Notes: generated by a model not told the origin, from the letters alone. A stretch of 64,000 nt of DNA from Silene latifolia (GCF_048544455.1 NC_133534.1:37944217-38008216); one strand, 5' to 3'. Numbered from the stretch's first letter, positions 11,320-21,310 are shown. Numbers and translations are program-made.

Positions 11320-11528
11320 TTTTTTTTTCGACAATAGTAAACCGATGTAATAAATAAAAGAAAGTATCTTACAAGACAAACAAACCTACTAAATTAGCCA
11401 GTCGCAAGGCTGACTGACCAATGACGACGCAAACGAAGAAGACGGCGAATTTCAGATAATGAATTTCAAACTACAATTGGTACTAGCTTCTAAGATGCCA
11501 GAACTAAAGATAGTTTTCTTGAAGTTAC

Positions 11529-12320
11529 CTAGAAAGTAATTGATGCAGAGACGTCCAAACGTGGCTGTGACATAAGCTGTAGCAAGGCTTGTGAATAAGC
11601 AGTAAAGACAGATGGTGCGCGGACACAGAAATTTTCAGTATATCCGGAGCTCGTGTCAATAGACGAAGCGGTGTAGCAGCTGCTGGTTTGCTTCCTGCAA
11701 ATGCATAGGTGGTAAGAAGTTGAAGATAATAGTGACGTATCTTGGTTACCTGCTGTAGAAGGCTTCACTGTGTGCAAAATATTATTAGTCCTTAAAGTTC
11801 GAAGTCCTAAATGCATTCCGTGCAAAGAGCTGGCAAGGTGAAGAATTCTTGCAGGATCAACAGTACTATGCTCAAATATAATCGAATTACGAGTGAGCCA
11901 GATCACCCGCAGTACACAAAAGAAATAGAAAAGGGATGAAGATCCAGATCCTGACGTCCGATGTAAGTACGAAATATGGTCAGCTGGCCATCGAGAGAAA
12001 GAAACATCAGGGTTAGCAAGTGAATGTATGCCAAGAAACGAGCTGCGCCAAACATGCTGTACCACATCACACGAGCGAAATAGATGATCACGATTTTCAG
12101 GAGAGCTTTGACAAAAAACACAAGAAGTATCACTTTGCAAACCACGATAAGCAAGAGTCGTCAAAGTTGGAAAGATATCGTGCGCCAGTTTCCAAATAAA
12201 AATGGCAAATTTATTTGAGAAAGGAAGTCGCCATAAAATCTTCCATGGAAAAGGGCGGAGCAATGGTGCAGGGAGTATTGCTTTAGAGGAAAGATACTCA
12301 TACCCCGATCCGACAGTGTA
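11529..12320 (-). pseudogene. LINE ORF2 C-terminal part with zf-RVT domain
   Basis: About 264 codons. The N-terminal part (PWKILWRLPFSNKFAIFIW, then a C..C...H...C pattern in TSCVFCQSSPENRDHLFRSC) is the zinc-binding zf-RVT region that follows reverse transcriptase in plant LINEs. The frame begins at the CACTA junction, where TAC of the target duplication encodes the Y of the original SYTVGSGY motif. Removing the transposon would join this frame to 14789 and upstream. No clear RNase H domain follows, and the protein ends at a stop at 11529. Confidence 0.8.
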
Positions 12321-12329
12321 CACTACTAC

Positions 12330-12590
12330 AAATGAGCACTCGGGCCACGGCTAAATTCGTGGCACAAGTGCTAAATTTCCGTGGCTAAATCATTTTGCCA
12401 CGGGAATACCTTCCGTGGCGCAAGTGGCCGTGGCAAAGAAATAGCCACGGGAAAAACAAGAACGTGGCTATTATCGAATTTTTGGCCACGGATTCTCTCG
12501 TGGCTAATAACTCCCGTGGCCAAAGAAATTTCCCGTGGCCAAAGAAATTTCCCGTGGCCAAAAAATAATTCCCGTGGCAAACAATATATA
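12330..12590. repeat. Left subterminal repeat array (CCGTGGC/GCCACGG)
   Basis: About 14 copies of the 7-base motif in both orientations. In CACTA elements such subterminal arrays bind the TNPA-type accessory protein. The open frames on both strands here (about 12371-12593) are by-products of the array. Confidence 0.85.
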
Positions 12591-12744
12591 TGAAAATTAA
12601 ATAAATAAAACGTAAAATAATTTATTTATTTTTCACAATGGGTATTTTATCATATACGGAACTGTGACAATCTAGGTAATTGTTTCGCTAGTTAACTTGA
12701 TTCATTTGAACGTTATTTGGTTTCACCAATCATGTATTTGTGAG

Positions 12745-12825
12745 CATCGGAGAGGCTTCCCAGGAGGTCACCCATCTCATCACTACTCTCACTTGGACAC
12801 GCTTAACTGTAGAGTACTTTTGATG
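12745..12825 (-). pseudogene. 5S rRNA-derived segment inside the CACTA element
   Basis: The minus strand matches plant 5S rRNA from about nucleotide 35 to the 3' part. AGTTAAGCGTG corresponds to the A-box region, GAGAGTAGT to the intermediate element, and ATGGGTGACCTCCTGGGAAG to box C, nearly unchanged. The 5' third and the very 3' end are diverged or missing. Since these are the internal Pol III promoter elements, the segment might still bind TFIIIA/TFIIIC. It is not a functional rRNA gene. Confidence 0.82.
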
Positions 12826-13528
12826 TGCCACCGAAATTGAATGTTAACTTTGTTGATATAATTAGCACTTTGAATCCTTTTAAATTTATTTTTTTTCTTT
12901 CAAATCTTACCTTTAGTACTATTTAATTACATAAATGTTACATGATTTACAAAATTTTGCGGGAAAAACATTATTTTGGCCGAAACAATTAAATTTTCGA
13001 TATTAACCTCTTGACTAATAATTTTGACGTCATTTTTTTGCCGAAGTCAGCAAACCATTTTCTCCAAAAAGTAAACTTAATTGTATTTTCCTAACATTTT
13101 TTATTTCTTTTTTTTATCGACATTCTTATTTTCGTTTCTCATGTACTCATTTTTTTCGTATATTTTTCTATGCAAATTCTATTGTATAACCGTCGTAACT
13201 ACGATATGAAAAATGTGACCATTTTTTTGGTAAAATAATGACCGCTTTTTATAACTAGAAGTCTTTTTTCCCCAGAGTTATCACTATTCACTAAAAAGTA
13301 GTCACTTTTTTACCCAAAAAAATGAAAAAGACTATCGTACAAAAGAATCGCTTATTTTCCTAAACTGATTTCTCTTTGTTATGATTTATCGTTTCTTTTC
13401 TCAAAATTTTCACATTATTTGCACATGTGACTTTAAATTATTATAATTTCTATATTTTTCCCTGTGATGCGCTCATTTTCAATGAAAAAAAGTTTTCCCA
13501 ATTTTTTTCCTTAGCAAGTTAAATTTTA

Positions 13529-13971
13529 CGTAAATTTTAAATGGTACCCTCGAATTACGACAGATTACATATGGTACCCTTTTTTTTTAAGTTTTTACAT
13601 ATGGTACCCCTGTATTTACCTTTTTCAGTCCCAAAATACCCTTTGAAAAACTTTCATCATAATGCCGCTACTCATATGCCATGTGACGCCTTTTTTTTAT
13701 CTAATACACTATCAATTCATCACCAAATAACTACATCCTTATTTTGTCTAATAAACTAACATTTTGTACCTAAATAATATAAAAATAACAACATAACATA
13801 CTCAATTACTCATCAAATTACTTATAGGAGTAACGACGTTATGACGGAATTTCACCAATGGGTATTCTGGGAATGAAAAAGGTAAACACAAGGGCACCAT
13901 ATGCAGAAACTTAAAATAAGGGGTACCATGTGTAATCTGAAAAACTTTGAGGATACCATAGGAAATTTCCG
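13529..13971. mobile_element. Mutator-like MITE nested in the CACTA element
   Basis: The ends read CGTAAATTTTAAATGGTACCC and, from the right, CGGAAATTTCCTATGGTATCC. They extend into inverted arms of about 130-140 bp rich in ATGGTACCC. It is flanked by the 9-bp duplication TAAATTTTA (13520-13528 and 13972-13980), the Mutator size. The open frames at 13541-13759 and 13802-14056 mirror one another because they lie in the two arms, so they are not genes. Confidence 0.82.
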
Positions 13972-13980
13972 TAAATTTTA

Positions 13981-14484
13981 TATCGAATTCAAATTTTTCT
14001 AAAAATATCCTACAAATAAAGTTAGAAATCAAATTTTGAATGAAATAGTTTAACAATATATTAATTTTAGACTTCTCTAGGTAGATGGTAAATAGCTTTT
14101 TTATTAAATTTGATATGCTATATCTTTCAATGTAATATGATCATTTAAGATTGTTATTCAAGATTATAAAGTTTAATTTAAAAAAGTAAAAGAAATTCAT
14201 GACTTTAATAAACAGAATTATATACTAAAACAAATTTCTTAAATTATCAATGTTTTGAAAAATCTACAAAACATAAATGTGATTAGTAAGAAATTCAAAA
14301 AATTTAGACGATAAACTTTTCTTTGCTTGCATATAAGTTTATAAAATTTAAAAATTTCTTATTAAAGTAAATAAAACAATAAAAAATATTAATTAAATTA
14401 ATCAAAGTGTTTCTAAAATTTTATATTTAAATGTATTTTCATATTATTATATTTGATTAAATTTCATTCAGATTTAAGTCGGAA
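13981..14484. other. AT-rich CACTA interior
   Basis: No coding potential or known motif is seen between the nested MITE and the right subterminal array. Confidence 0.6.
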
Positions 14485-14775
14485 AAGATACTCGCCACGG
14501 GTGTTTGTTAGTTCGTGGCTAAAAAAATATTTGCCACGGAGCAATTCGTGACAAAATAAAATTTCGCCACGGGTGTGACATAGCCCGTGGCTAAAATGAT
14601 TATTTGCCACGGGTGTAGCCTAATTCGTGTCGGAAGTGACTTTTTGCCACGGGAAAAGTTATCTCGTGGCAAAAATTTTTTTCCAAAATAATGAATAAGT
14701 TTTTCCCGTGGCTAAGCAAAACTTAGCCACGAATTATAAATTCCCGTGGCATAATTCGTGGCGCAAGTGACAATT
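14485..14775. repeat. Right subterminal repeat array (CCGTGGC/GCCACGG)
   Basis: About a dozen copies of the motif in both orientations lead into the right terminal inverted repeat at 14773-14785. Confidence 0.82.
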
Positions 14776-14788
14776 TGTTGTAGTGGTA

Positions 14789-15061
14789 GCTACCGTCTTC
14801 AGTATATTTCCAATAAAGGTAATCATCCGAAGCAAGCACAAGAGGTTCCATATCAAGTATATCTTTGGCTGTACGCGGCTCAAAAAACTTGAAAATAGAC
14901 CTTGGGTTCCAGGAACCATCAGCAATTACTAAATCGGAGATAGTCGGAAATAAAGGGGGAAGGGGTTGCTTCCAAACTGGTTGTTTACCTTGTACCCAGA
15001 GACTAGAACCTATATCAAAGGAGGCTCCATTACCAACCTTCCATACTAAAGCAGGCTTACA
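14789..15061 (-). pseudogene. LINE ORF2 connecting segment
   Basis: After a stop at 15062-15064 the same frame continues on the minus strand. It includes WKVGNGASFDIG and ends in YLYWKYTEDGSY at the CACTA junction. This is the stretch between reverse transcriptase and zf-RVT in plant LINEs, so the stop splits what was one protein. Confidence 0.75.
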
Positions 15062-16930
15062 TTAAGCAACAATACGGCAAATTCCGTTCCAAACATAGGA
15101 AGGTTGAGCAACTTTAGATTTAATATCGTGTATATGAAGATCTTTTCGGTATTTCGGAGCGAGGTATTTTGCCAGTAATCCTGTGGGTTTATGATGAATG
15201 CGCCAAAAAATTTTTATGAGCGTTACCTGGCCGAGAGTTGTCACGGATTTGATGCCTAAGCCACCACTGTCCTTTGGAGCTTGTAGGTAAGGTTGAGATA
15301 ACCAGTGAAGTGAGCGTTTTGTTACATCTTTGCTCCACCAAAAGGCAGTGATTAAGGAGTCAATCTTGCAGGAAATAGCTTGAGGTAAGGGAACATCAGC
15401 AAGAATGTGAGCTATTGAACCAATGAGAATGGAATTAATAATGATCAGTTTGCTAGCTTGTGATAAATGCAGAGAGGACCAAGAAGAGATTCGGGTTGTT
15501 AATTTATCAATTAGCCCATGAAAAGCAGTCGTCTTTTGTTTGGGAAGATCCACCGGTACACCTAAATAGTTACCAAAGGTAGGGGATTCTTTCATTTTTA
15601 AAATGGAGATCAAATGGGATCGGTAATCATCAGGTGAGTTGGGGCTAAATTTTATAAAAGATTTCTCAAGGTTAATCATCTGGCCCGAAGCAGCTTCAAA
15701 GCTTTTGAAAATATCACAGAGAGTCTCAAAGGAAGAAGGATTGGCCTTGCTGCAAATAAAAGCATCATCCGCATAAAATAGGTGTGAGAGAGGTGAAGCA
15801 TATCGCGATATCTTGAGCCAAGAAATTTGATTCTTGTTCTCGGCATGCCTTAGCTGGCGAGACAGAATTTCCATACACATAATAAAAAGATAAGGGGAAA
15901 GTGGGTCACCTTGGCGCAAGCCACAAGTTGGACGGAATGAGACCGATGGTTCGCCATTAATCATAACACTGTAGGTAACCGTTGAAATACACTCCCAAAT
16001 AATATTACGCCAGGCTGTAGGAAAACCAAATTGCTCCAAAACCGACATAAGGAAGGGCCACGACACACGATCAAAAGCCTTATGCATATCAAGCTTAAGC
16101 ACCGAGTAGCAGTTCGTACCTCGTTTAGTCTTGTTGATATAGTGCATAATCTCATGGGCAATAAGACAACCATCAGACATGAGGCAGTCGGGAATAAAAG
16201 CTTGTTGGGAATCAGAGATAAGGGATGAAATTACCAATTTGAGGCGGTTGGCAAGACACTTAGAAGCCAATCGGTATAGAACATTGCAAAAGCTAATAGG
16301 TCGGTATTGCGTAACCAATTCAGGCTTATCAACCTTTGGTATGAGGACAATAAGAGTATTATTCCATTCTTTCAAAATAACTCCGGAGTTCAAGAACCGT
16401 AGGATAGCTGAAGTAACCAGGTGTCCTATTTGTGGCCAAAAGAGTTGGAAGAATTTCGGAGTTATACCATCCGGCCCAGGAGATTTAGATCCATCCATAC
16501 CTTTCAATGCACGGAGGATATCATGTTCTGAGAATGGAGCTTGTAACAATGAACATTCAACAGGGCTTAGCTTGGGTAAATGTAGGCTTGAAAGTAACGG
16601 ATCAATATGACCAAGAGGAGCTGCAGCGTCCAAAACATACTGAGGGGATAACAAATTTTTGAAATAGCTTAGGATTTCAGCTGAAATAGAATCCGAGGAG
16701 TGCAACCAGTCCCCATTAGCACATATAATAGCTAGGATACGGTGTTTTGCTGCACGCTGTTTCACCCGGCTGTAGAGAAATCGGGTAGGGAAGCCATCCA
16801 AAATTTTCGATTTGATCTTGGAGCGTTGTACCCAATATTGTCTTTGTGTACGCAAAGTATGTAAGCTTGAGGATCGAACTTGCCCGAATGAAGTAGCTGA
16901 AATGTCATCAACAATATTCATGGCAGCCAC
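15062..16930 (-). pseudogene. LINE ORF2 reverse transcriptase, endonuclease missing
   Basis: 622 codons of non-LTR reverse transcriptase (RVT_1). Key motifs are SPGPDGI near residue 150, YRPIS near 209, LKLDMHKAFDRV near 278-289, GLRQGDPLSP near 337-346, and the active-site FYADD (YADD at 386-389). The enzyme copies element RNA at nicked target DNA. The apurinic-like endonuclease that normally precedes it is absent, and stops occur in frame just upstream, so the copy is 5'-truncated. A stop at 15062 separates it from zf-RVT. The start shown is only the first ATG in the open frame. Confidence 0.88.
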
Positions 16931-17022
16931 ATTGCCACCGAATATGGAGACATGATTTTACTAATTTGAAGGACTCACCCTTCTTGAAGATCGTGTTTGA
17001 GATAAGATAGATCGGGTAATAG

Positions 17023-17232
17023 TGTGACCGATGCGATTGCTATTTTCTACTTTAAAGACAATAGTTCTTGTAATGGTTGTTTTGATTGGGATTATGCCTC
17101 ATCTTTTGTAATTCGTGCTTGTACTTTGGACTTTATGTCAGCTATAACGCCTCTTTCTCCGGACCTTCTCTTGATGAATTCGGAAACTCTAATTTTTTTT
17201 AATATAATGTTTACTCTTTCTGACCAAAAAAA
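17023..17232 (+). pseudogene. 3' end of a second LINE family (RNase H C-terminus plus poly(A))
   Basis: The plus strand encodes a short tail (NSSCNGCFDWDYASSFVIRAC) related to the end of the RNase H domain at 20048-20530 (NKSSYNGCFLWEQTANFVTELC). It is followed by a short A7 run at 17226-17232. It is inserted head-to-head against the minus-strand LINE fragments. Confidence 0.6.
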
Positions 17233-17269
17233 CCTTACCTAGCTAGCTCATCTCTAGTTCTACGAACAT

Positions 17270-17480
17270 TCGACTTCTTCATCCTCCCAATATAGGTAAA
17301 TCATAATATATAGGAGACCATAAGGGAACATGAAAAAGAGTTACATCTGATAAATTACCTGCAATAATATTTGGTTTATTGAAACAGCAAATAAATTTAT
17401 CAAAATGCCAAGGTTAGCCCTCCACAACCTTCGCTTTATCACGCCCCGAAGAGAATCTAAACAAGAAGACTAGAGATCAG
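17270..17480 (-). pseudogene. LINE ORF1 fragment (DUF4283)
   Basis: The minus strand encodes a degenerate version of the ORF1 segment seen at 6309-7158. It matches around PWHFDKF and the following NEP...PLWSPIYYDLP region. It has a stop in place of a conserved residue before PWHF and no zinc knuckle, so it is a relic. Confidence 0.65.
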
Positions 17481-17499
17481 CTAGCTACTACTATCCATA

Positions 17500-17735
17500 C
17501 TTCTAGCTACTGAGTATCGAAGCCATAGCGAAAAAAGCAAACCAAACGAGCCCTTATTAAAAACATGTTTAATTTTCTATAATTATTCGATGTGGGAGTA
17601 GAGTATGGTGTTAAAAGATTGAGATATTCTTTTCGTGGTGCTTTAGTTGTTAGTAGGAACACACAATAATCCTTCCGTAAAGAGACATTAAGAAAGGCCA
17701 AAGCACAACTACTTCTAATAGAGAAAATACCAGAG
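17500..17735 (-). pseudogene. LINE ORF2 relic, downstream half
   Basis: The minus strand near 17735-17640 reads SGIFSIRSSCALAF and continues the LINE motif left of the MITE insertion. Joined over one TTA it gives DLCYWKYT-NSGIFSIRSS, equivalent to LYWKYTEDGSYTVGSGY in the other LINE. The rest is degraded. Confidence 0.6.
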
Positions 17736-17738
17736 TTA

Positions 17739-18164
17739 GGCTCCGTTTGGTAAGGCATTTCAGGTACCTGATTTGGTCAAAGTAGCTTATTTGACCAAAA
17801 TTTCAGATACCTTATTTTTTTGTAAGCGTTTGGCAAGTAGCTTATTTAACCAAATAAGCTACCTGAAATGAAATGCTACCTAGAGTAGCATTTGAGATTT
17901 CAGGTACCTGATTTGGTTTAATTTTCCGTTTCTACCCTTTAAATCTATACTGTTAAATAATTATCATATCCTTTTACGTCATTTCATCAAAATCAGTTAC
18001 CTTTTCAGTTAGTTTGCCAAACATCTTTTAATATAATCGATTCGTTATCGATTCCTAATTTTCACTACCTTATCGATTACCTTTTCGGGTTTAGTACCTT
18101 TTCGATTTTAATTTCTTTTCGCAGGTTTCAAATTACCTTTTCGATTCTTTTACCAAACAGAGCC
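17739..18164. mobile_element. PIF/Harbinger (Tourist-like) MITE, copy 1
   Basis: Terminal inverted repeats GGCTCCGTTTGGTA and (from the right) GGCTCTGTTTGGTA are flanked by TTA on both sides (17736-17738 and 18165-18167), the PIF target duplication. It is 426 bp and non-coding, with internal inverted repeats around GTAGCTTATTT. It interrupts a LINE ORF2 relic. A second copy lies at 21911-22302. Confidence 0.9.
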
Positions 18165-18167
18165 TTA

Positions 18168-18440
18168 GTGTATTTCCAGTAGCACAAGTCCGATTCGGAG
18201 TTTGGAGAAAAGCGAGTAGATAGTATCGCCACATATATTAATAACTCGATCCAACTCGGATTGTGCGTTAAAATTTTGAAGAAAGCAAACAGGAATAGAC
18301 GGTTTGGACGCAACAACAGTATTAATTCATTTAATCCAGCCGACCAGCCCCATTAAATGGCTAAGAGAGTGACCATTAATCCATTTGTCACGCCAAATAT
18401 CAATAAAAGGGAAGGGTTTTTTTAATATTTTTTTCCAACT
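18168..18440 (-). pseudogene. LINE ORF2 relic, upstream half
   Basis: The minus strand reads FIDIWRDKWINGHSLSHL near 18430-18380, the linker between reverse transcriptase and zf-RVT. It then runs through stops to SDLCYWKYT at the MITE junction. It is too broken to encode protein. Confidence 0.6.
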
Positions 18441-19157
18441 TTTGAATGTGAAGAGGCATGAATTTATTTGTATTTCATTTTCATTCTCTATGTTTTGTAG
18501 GTATATAGAAGATATAATGCGGGTCATATATCTAATTATTTAGGACACCCAAAAAACTACTCCATCTATGAAAGATGGCTAAGGATTACTAGCGTTTGTC
18601 GAAGAAGCTCCTCGTCGTAGAGGATCCCATATCCTTGGATCATAACAGATAAGTTTATATGGCTAATCAACTATAGTTGTTGATCAATCAAAAAAGTAGT
18701 ATTGTTTCCTAAAAACCGGTTTAATAGTTTATAATTATTTGGTATGGGAGTTTGGTGTCAAAAGACATTATATACATTTTTCATTAGAGACATTAAAGTT
18801 CATCCTTCACCTTTCTCTTTTCATTTAAGTTTTTCTTCTACTTACTTCCCAATTATTTGTGTAATATAATCTTTATATTTTTTGTGATAGGTATTTTAAT
18901 CAAAATTCGATAAATGATTGACATGGAAGGAGCATAATATGAATGTTTATTTATGTTGACAAGGTCGTGGTTTTTTAATGACAAAACCTTAGGATTGTGT
19001 TGAATCTATTATTGATTAAAATATTCTTTCTACATCTTAATCATTTGTTTGTATTTGATTAAAATACTCTTTACAAATTTTTTTAAAAAAAACAAATAAA
19101 TAATTAGAACAAAGAGTATATTTCCTTCCAAATTTAATTATTGTAATAGCTCAAACC
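18441..19157. other. AT-rich spacer with locally duplicated host sequence
   Basis: No gene is seen. The block 18458-18582 (ATGAATTTATTTGTATTTC... CTATGAAAGATGG) recurs at 21573-21694 with about 80-90% similarity by eye. Part of 18710-18800 resembles 17562-17660. Confidence 0.5.
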
Positions 19158-19750
19158 TAGACCTGTCAAACGGGTCGGGTGGGTCGGGTCATACGGGTCG
19201 AGGCAAAATACGGGTAGGGTCAAATACGGGTTGGGTCAGATACGAGTCGGGTCATACGGGTCACGGGTCGGGTTAGGTTCAGAATACGGGTCAAGAAATA
19301 ATTTTTAACGCCTTTTTTAAACGATTTTTTTAATTTAAAAAATATATTTTTAAAAATTAAAATATGTTTAAAATTATTATTTTAGTCATATTCATCATAT
19401 ACAATAATTATATTGATATAATTATTAAAATAAAGTTTTTTAATAATTATTTTATTATTAAATATTATAAAAGTTATATAAATTTGACTTTTTAGTTGAA
19501 TTTTTAATTTTAAGTAATAAAAAAATAATTTTGTAACTATATTTTCAAATATAATATATAAATAATAATATTTTTAATAAAATTCATGATTTTCCCTTGA
19601 CCTAACGGGTCGACCCGTTCGGGTCGGGTCTCGACCCTAAAATAACGGGTTATTTCGGGTTTGTGTCAAACGGGTCGCGAGTCGAAAAAACCGGATTTGT
19701 AACCCTAAGAAAACGGGTCGGATCGGTCGGGTCGAGTTTTGACAGGTCTA
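19158..19750. mobile_element. hAT-type MITE rich in ACGGGTCGGGTC motifs
   Basis: Both ends start TAGACCTGTCAAA as an inverted repeat. They are flanked by the 8-bp duplication CTCAAACC (19150-19157 and 19751-19758), the hAT target size. Subterminal zones (19170-19290 and 19605-19735) carry many CGGGTCGGGT-like motifs in mainly one orientation. The centre is extremely AT-rich and there is no transposase. Confidence 0.9.
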
Positions 19751-19758
19751 CTCAAACC

Positions 19759-20040
19759 TCAACCTTAATAGCAGAAAAGCTTCACAAAATCCAGTGTCAC
19801 GTTCAACTTTGCGGCCCTTCAACTATTACATGCTCTATTTTATTTTGGTAATAATGACATTTACGTGTCGTTGATCAAAATGGTGAAACGAGGGCCATAC
19901 TAGGGATTGTCGCACCTAAACAATAAAATAATGAACAATAAGTCTTGCTTAAGACGGATATATTCGTCTTAAGGTTAAGACGGGTCAAATACAATCAAAT
20001 GGGGTAGTAAAAGACAAAAGTTTTAGCATTTTCTAGGCAA
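19759..20040. other. Spacer, probably intronic or upstream sequence of the GT61-like gene
   Basis: No coding signal is seen. The stretch 19935-19985 (AGTCTTGCTTAAGACGG...TCTTAAGGTTAAGACGGGTC) holds short inverted CTTAAGACGG motifs. Confidence 0.4.
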
Positions 20041-20588
20041 CTAGTGGGTGATTTGGTATGTAGACGCGGCCTTCTCCCCCTCCTCCTCGGTTACTAGTAT
20101 TAGGTGTATTATTAGGGATTGTCTTGGCTCTTGGGTTCGGGGTTGGTCCAGCCGATTGATTGCCCCTAACCCGTTTATTAGTGAGGTCCTTGCAATTAGA
20201 GAAGGGATTCGTTTTGCTACTCACTCCACTAACAAATTTGTGATCGCCTCAGATTGTATCAACGTTGTTACTGCCATTTTGCGAAATGACCCTCCTTGTA
20301 GTCCGTTTACTAATATCATTGTTGAGTGCAGGGAACTAGTACAAGCATCACCTCATTTGGAACTTGTGTTTGAGAGGAGGTCGGCCAACAAAGTGGCGGA
20401 TGCACTTGCTAAGTTCTCCATCAATAACAAGAGTTCTTATAATGGTTGTTTTTTATGGGAACAAACCGCAAATTTTGTAACTGAACTGTGTATGGTAGAC
20501 TTTTTAGGGGCTTGCACGCCCCCACCATGATGTACTCTAACCTTTCTTATTCCTTTTAATACATGTTCATTTCGGCAAAAAAAAAAAA
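20041..20588 (+). pseudogene. LINE 3' fragment: RNase H (RVT_3-like) domain with poly(A) tail
   Basis: 160 open codons (20048-20530) form the C-terminal RNase H of an L1-type LINE. WYVDAAFS carries the first catalytic Asp, SEVLAIREGI the Glu, VIASDCINVV the second Asp, and RRSANKVADALAKF the last Asp. A stop at 20528-20530 is followed by 46 bases and an A12 run (20577-20588). The upstream reverse transcriptase is absent, so this is a short 5'-truncated insertion. It probably lies in the intron before the GT61-like exon. The relic at 17023-17232 is from the same family. Confidence 0.8.
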
Positions 20589-20782
20589 GTAAATAAATTG
20601 AGTTGTATTGATTTTTTTCAAACTAATTTATTATTTCGCCCTGCTTCGAATTTTTCTCCTCTCAAACTTGATTTGGCAAATGATGTCAAATGATGTTATA
20701 AACCTAATCATATTATAGTGATTAGTCTTGGAATTTTATCATTTGGTAACATTAGCATTCAATTTTACATTATTATCTACAG
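20589..20782 (+). other. 3' part of an intron before the GT61-like exon
   Basis: AT-rich sequence ending in a T-rich tract and TATCTACAG, a good 3' splice site, at 20782. The matching 5' exon was not found in the window. Confidence 0.6.
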
Positions 20783-21178
20783 GTTAAACTAATGAGTTCA
20801 ACGGATGTGTTGATTTCTCCACATGGTGCACAATTAACAAACATGTTCCTAATGGAGAGGAATAGTAGCGTAATGGAGTTCTTTCCAAAAGGGTGGCTTA
20901 AACTAGCGGGAGTAGGTCAATATGTGTACCATTGGATTGCTAGTTGGTCAGGGATGAAGCACCAAGGTGCGTACCGTGACCCGAATGGTGACTCGTGCCC
21001 GTACCCGGAAGATGATCGTCGATGCATGTCAATCTTTAAGAATGGCAAAATTGGACATAATGAAACCTATTTTAAGGAATGGATTAGAAAGGTGTTGAAT
21101 GAGATGAAGATGTGGAAGATAGAGCTAGAGAATGGTAACAAATTCAAATATAGGTCAACTCCTTGCAATTGTATTTAG
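20783..21178 (+). CDS. Terminal exon of a family-61 glycosyltransferase-like gene (partial)
   Basis: After a clear acceptor (CTACAG at 20777-20782) the frame VKLMSSTDVLISPHGAQLTN runs 131 codons to a TAG at 21176-21178. The motif TDVLISPHGAQLTNMFLM is the conserved C-terminal core of GT61/DUF563 enzymes. These are Golgi type II membrane proteins that transfer sugars such as xylose, arabinose or GlcNAc. The downstream VGQYVYHWIASWSGMKHQG also fits this group. There is no frameshift or stop in the exon, and its codon use looks more gene-like than that of its surroundings. The upstream exons (about 300 residues) are not seen between here and the LINE relics. They may lie further left behind insertions, or this may be an orphan exon. 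The exact substrate cannot be given. Confidence 0.72.
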   Translation, partial: VKLMSSTDVLISPHGAQLTNMFLMERNSSVMEFFPKGWLKLAGVGQYVYHWIASWSGMKHQGAYRDPNGDSCPYPEDDRRCMSIFKNGKIGHNETYFKEWIRKVLNEMKMWKIELENGNKFKYRSTPCNCI

Positions 21179-21299
21179 AGTTTGTGTTAAATGGAGATGG
21201 GGATTTAATTTGTGATTTAAGATTCGGAATAATATATTTAAGTTGACATCTTTTCTAATTAATTTTAGGAAATAATTGGTATTTTTTTTTTTTTTGTTA
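21179..21299 (+). other. 3' flank of the GT61-like exon
   Basis: AT-rich presumed 3' UTR with a T14 run near 21282-21295. No defined polyadenylation signal was singled out. Confidence 0.4.
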
Positions 21300-21310
21300 T
21301 AATAAGATAG

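Larger units (their letters stand above)
12321..14785. mobile_element. Non-autonomous CACTA (En/Spm) DNA transposon
   Basis: The element begins CACTACTACAAAT and ends ATTTGTTGTAGTG, the CACTA terminal inverted repeat. It is flanked by the 3-bp duplication GTA (12318-12320 and 14786-14788), the family's usual target size. Both ends carry dense CCGTGGC/GCCACGG subterminal motifs. The 2465 bp encode no transposase, so mobility would need an enzyme supplied by another element. It sits inside LINE ORF2 and the LINE frame is continuous once it is removed. It holds a 5S rRNA-like segment and a Mutator-like MITE. Confidence 0.93.
11320..16960 (-). mobile_element. L1-type LINE, 5'-truncated, split by a CACTA element
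   Basis: The minus strand carries reverse transcriptase (16930-15062), a connecting segment (15061-14789), the CACTA insertion (12321-14785), then a zf-RVT domain (12320-11529) and a 3' UTR ending in a poly(A) tail (T9 at 11320-11328). In-frame stops just upstream of 16930 show that the endonuclease domain and ORF1 are missing, as expected for 5' truncation during target-primed reverse transcription. No clear target-site duplication was found. Confidence 0.82.

Noticed and set aside
12371..12593. Overlapping open frames on both strands
   Set aside because: They arise from the palindromic CCGTGGC/GCCACGG array of the CACTA element.
13541..14056. Two open frames with similar HMVPL-containing products
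   Set aside because: They are the two arms of the Mutator-like MITE read on opposite strands.
15062..16930. Functional host gene with reverse transcriptase
   Set aside because: LINE domain order, 5' truncation, poly(A) tail and internal stop show it is a dead LINE copy.
20041..20530. Stand-alone host RNase H gene
   Set aside because: It abuts a 3' poly(A) tail, lacks a start context, and has a relative in the LINE relic at 17023-17232.
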